A stretch of 64,000 bases of DNA from Coniella vitis (Eukaryota > Ascomycota > Sordariomycetes > Diaporthales > Schizoparmaceae), in NCBI GenBank assembly GCA_011317545.1, contig WUJK01000008.1, positions 2,447,939 through 2,511,938 of the forward strand. The letters run 5' to 3'. The notes beneath the pieces are model-generated. The model was not told where the DNA came from and did no database searches. It saw only the letters and a program-made list of their open reading frames with translations. A program made the position numbers and the translations under genes. Positions 59,985 to 64,000 of this stretch are shown piece after piece. Every line of letters starts with the position of its first letter. Position 1 is the stretch's first letter.

Positions 59985-62900
59985 GACGTTCTTTAGGGGT
60001 TCCTATATATTTTTTAAATTATTATAATTTTTCTACTTAATAAGGTATTATTTTCCGCGTCCGCGTTTATATAAGTCGAGAATTTATTTAACTTCGTATT
60101 ATACTTATTCTAGTTTAATAATATCTATATCGTATAAGAGTTCTACGTTTATTAGTACTAGTTTAAGGAGTAAAATATAAAAGATTAGGTATAAACGTAT
60201 ATATAGGATTTCTAATTTATAGTTAATTAGTAAAATCTATTATATAATTTTATAAGGTCCGAGTTTTCTATAATCGAGTTTATCGCTAAGTTTAATAGTT
60301 TTAATATTTTTATAATTAAGGTAGATTTTATCTCCCTTTTATAGGATTAATCCCTTAATCCTTTTCTAATTACTATATTTCGTTATTTATTCTCTAATAT
60401 CCTAAAGTATATATTAAGTATCTTCGTATAATTATTTAATTCTCTTAGCGTATTAGTCTACCGTTTCTACGTTTCTACCTAATAGTATTTCGTAGTATAC
60501 CGTAGGGTTATATCCGTAGAGTAGGAAGAATAGTAATTTTCCGGTACTTATCGTATCTATACTATTATAAGCGAATTATACTATAGGTAAGAGTTCGACC
60601 TAATTATCTTATTTATAGTTAATATAGTATTATAGATATTATTCTATAATCTAATTAGTATATTCTATTTATCCGTTTATCTAAGAATAAAATATTATAG
60701 ATATATATTATATTATTCCGAGGTATTTAGTAAGTAAGATCTAGAATTTTAATATAAATTTTCTATCTCTATCTAATATAATTTCCTAAGGTATTCCGTA
60801 GTTAGTAATAATAATATAGAGGAATATATATACGAGTTCTTCTATAATACTACTTTCTTTATATAGTAGGAAGTATATATACTTATTTAATCTATAAACT
60901 ATTACTAAGATATTATTATACTATACCTAAGTTAAAGGTTCTTATAAAAGGGGTAATTTAGTAATAAAGTCTAGATTAATAGATAATTAAATAATCGTAG
61001 GTATTAGTAAAGGTTATAATAATCCGTAAGGTTTATACCGTTCTATCTTATTCCGTTTATATATATTATAGTTATTAACGATATCTATAACCCGTTTCTT
61101 AAGGTTTAGTAGATTCTAATAATATTAGATCCTTTTATAGGTTACTCTAATTCCTTAGTATCTATATACTAGTACGCTATAAATACTTCTAATATAGTTA
61201 TTTTATTCCGATATTATTATATTATCGAAGTTAGGTATTTCTCCTTCGATATATAATATTACGTTAAGTTCCTTAATAATAGATAGTATAATAAGGTTAT
61301 CTTCCGAATCTTCCCTAAAGATTATTATAATATCCTAATCTTTATTATTACTATCCTTATAATCTAACCGTCTACTAAGAGTATCTATTTATTTATTTTC
61401 TTTACCTTTATAGTAGATAATCTTAAAGTCGAATTCTAATAAAAACTCGTATTATCTAACTTATCGTTTATTAAGCTATTTTATTAAGGTAAATATCTAA
61501 AGGTTCTTATAATCTATATATATAAGGATTTATTATTTTATACCGATAAGGTAGTATTACTATTCCCTAAAGGCTTCTATTATTATTATAAGTTCTTAAT
61601 CGGGTATTCTGTAGTTAAGTTCTAATCCGTTTAGCTTTTTACTAAAGTTACTAATTATCTATAGTTATTCTTTATCGTTTCGTTATCCGAATTATCTATC
61701 GAGTATATAATTTAATATATTTATCTCGATTTCGAAAATTTTATCTTAGTTTATTTCGATTAGGATTAGTTCTAATATAATTATATCCTTAATTATACTA
61801 AAGGCTTTCTATACCTATTCGTTTTAATTAAAGGTAATATCCTTTTTCGTAAGTTCTATAAATAATACTACGATATTATTATAATTCTTAATAAATTATC
61901 GGTAAAAGTTAATATAACTTAAAAAGGCTTTAATATCCTTAACGTTTTAAGGTATAAGCTAATCCCTAACTACTTATACTTTATCTTTCTATATTTATAT
62001 ATATATTAGTATAATAGTATATCCGAGGTAGTTAACTTCTTAAATATTCTAGTTATATTTAGTAGGTTCTATTAAAGTCTTATTATTTTAGAGGATTTAT
62101 AGGATTATTATAATATATTTCTAATATTCTTCGAATATCTTTAAATAAATAAGGATATTATCTAGGTAAGCGATTATAAAATAATCGAGGTATTCGTATA
62201 AGATAAAGTTTATTATTTCTTAGAATAATACGGGGGCGTTAGTAAGTCCGAATAGTATAATAAAATATTCGAAATATCCGTAGTATATTCTAAATACTAT
62301 TTTCTATTCTTCTCCGGGTTTAATACGAATATATATATATCCTTCCTTAAGGTCGAGGGCTATAAATTATTAAGCTCCTTTAAGTTTATCTCTAAATTCT
62401 TTAAAGAGGAGTAAAGGGTATCGATTCTTAATTATAATATTATTAAGTTACCGATAGTTAACGTATAATCGTAGTTTACCGTTTTTCCTTAATATAAATA
62501 GGATTAGGTATCCTATTAATAAATATAAAGGTTTAATATAGCCTTTCTTAAGGTTTTCGTCGATATATCCTCTAAATACTTTAAATTTATCTTTATCTAA
62601 TCTATAGATAGGAAAGAACTTTAGTTATTCTCCTTCTTTAAATAGGATCTTATAGTTATATAGGCCGTACTCTAATAAGCTATTATCGAATTTTCCTTAA
62701 AATAGTTTTATAAACTTCCGATACTCTTTTAATATACTAAAGAGGTCTTTAAATATATCTTTATCTTATATAGTTACTATTATAAGGAGATATCGTTATA
62801 TATACTTAATTCCCTTTTAAACTTATCGTAATAATATATCCTATTATCTATAAAATCCTATTATATTATATCCTAATCTATTATATCCCTTCTTTTATTA

Positions 62901-64000
62901 GATACTAACTATCGCTAGATCCTTCTCTATAAACTATCGAGGTTTATTATATTCTAGGGTAGCTATTATCTTAACTCTTCTCGATTTAAAGGTATATATA
63001 GATTCGTTTAAGCCCCTATTATCTAAATATCGCTTAATAATTAAATCCGATCTTATACCTTTAATTATAACCGCTTTTTAGGTATCCGCTTTATCCTATA
63101 AAATATAGCTATTAGTCTAATTAATTCGAGGATTTTCCTTTCTTAATTATAATATACCTAGAATTAGCTTATATTATATAGTATCCGTAATATCGAAGTT
63201 TATTAATATTATATATCCGTAGATTATAACTAATAATTAATTAGATTTTATATCGATAATACTCTAGCTATAAGCGATTTCTATACCTTTTATAATATTA
63301 AGTTTATAGGGTTTTATCTTCTTCTTCTAAGGTATCCGTTCTCTATTAATAATACTTAGGGATATAAAGTTTCCTTATACTCCGCTATTTAGGAATATTA
63401 TATAGTATTTACCGTTAATTTATACTACGATTTTTAAATATTTATATATTAAGCTATCTATTATATAAAGGGACTTTATTATAAGTCTTAATCGCTTATT
63501 ATCCCTTATAAGCGATCCTTACCTTTTAGATTCTATTATTCTTATTATACTCTAAAGGTTATTATTTATACTAGGTTCTTAGCTTATTATATTCTATATT
63601 ATATATATATTATAGCTTATCGCTATAGGTATACTTAGTTTTCTTCTTCTATATAGGGAGTTTATACTCCGGGCTAATTATCCTTAAGATTATAATAGGT
63701 ATACGCTTTATTTATTAAGTATTCTATATAATCGGCGCGCTTATAGAAGCTATAATATATAGGTTCTATATATACGGGCTTTATAAGCTTTTCCCTTTAT
63801 TTCTATTCGTATATTCTATATTAATCGAACGCTTTTTCCTATATATAGAGTATATACTAAGGTATTATATATTAATACTTTTTACTTATTATATAATATA
63901 TTCGTAAGGGGTATTATATATAAGGCTAAGACTAACGTAGTTTCCCCTTATTCTAAATACTTTATAATAATCGCTATTATCGTTATTATAACGATAATTA
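59985..64000 (-). pseudogene. Ty3/gypsy chromovirus pol relic, running off the window
   Basis: The minus strand keeps the order of a Ty3/gypsy polyprotein despite many stops. A protease active-site remnant (NSGV-GNFIS) lies at about 63360-63391. Reverse transcriptase spans about 62000-62530, with YLDNILIY near 62144-62176. RNase H begins near 61750. The integrase zinc-binding remnant lies near 61040-61100 and core remnants (SINLDFITKLP, VIVYRLNKY) at about 60880-61000. A chromodomain-like remnant (WK-YD-type spacing, I-EPLKNV) lies at about 59985-60110. A chromodomain after integrase defines chromoviruses. The gag end is beyond the window. It is inactive as read. Confidence 0.85.

Larger units (their letters stand above)
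56567..64000. other. RIP-mutated AT-rich transposon block
   Basis: Line after line lacks CA and TG dinucleotides while CG, CC and CT remain. TpA is hugely enriched. This is the pattern of saturating C-to-T change at CpA on both strands. As a result ATG, TGA, Cys, Trp, His and Gln codons almost disappear, and TAA/TAG interrupt every frame. No functional gene can exist in this block as read. Confidence 0.92.

Overview
The window comes from a filamentous ascomycete, most likely a Sordariomycete and perhaps Hypocreales. The evidence is short spliceosomal introns (57-300 bp, GT-AG), GC-rich genes spaced by long repeat-peppered intergenic DNA, typical fungal gene families, and a terminal AT-rich block with the signature of repeat-induced point mutation (RIP). 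No bacterial operons, tRNA, rRNA or CRISPR were found.

Layout. The first 4.2 kb holds no gene I can support. Eight genes lie on the minus strand: a ketopantoate reductase-like enzyme (4245-5819), an MFS drug/polyamine-type transporter (7744-9766), the Rcm1/NSUN5-type 25S rRNA cytosine methyltransferase (10994-12840), a HAK/KUP potassium transporter with six exons (14027-17151), a GH64 beta-1,3-glucanase with an odd membrane-anchored tail (19745-22031), a GH16 glucanase-like cell-wall enzyme (26087-27473), a C2H2 zinc-finger transcription factor with a fungal regulatory domain (30209-32952), and the spliceosome factor Cwc21 (52623-53316). The plus strand carries an SH3-containing Ras guanine-nucleotide exchange factor of the Cdc25 type (46350-50548) and the eIF2 assembly factor Cdc123 (53865-55295). 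Cwc21 and Cdc123 are divergent across about 550 bp. Between the transcription factor and the Ras-GEF lies a 13.4 kb stretch with no recognisable gene.

From about 56.4 kb to the end there is a degenerate transposon block. It contains two LTR-like copies in inverted orientation (56438-56867 and 58695-59126), a gag remnant on the plus strand, and a Ty3/gypsy chromovirus pol relic on the minus strand (protease, reverse transcriptase, RNase H, integrase, chromodomain) that runs off the window. CpA/TpG is almost absent there, so ATG codons have also nearly vanished.

The genes are housekeeping and cell-wall/signalling functions with no sign of a metabolite cluster. The most unusual signal outside the genes is a dispersed short palindrome, TACTATGTACATAGTA and its half-sites, repeated some 30 times between genes and densest in the 33-46 kb gene desert. 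Exon boundaries were derived by hand from splice sites, reading-frame continuity and family conservation; none was tested against transcripts.
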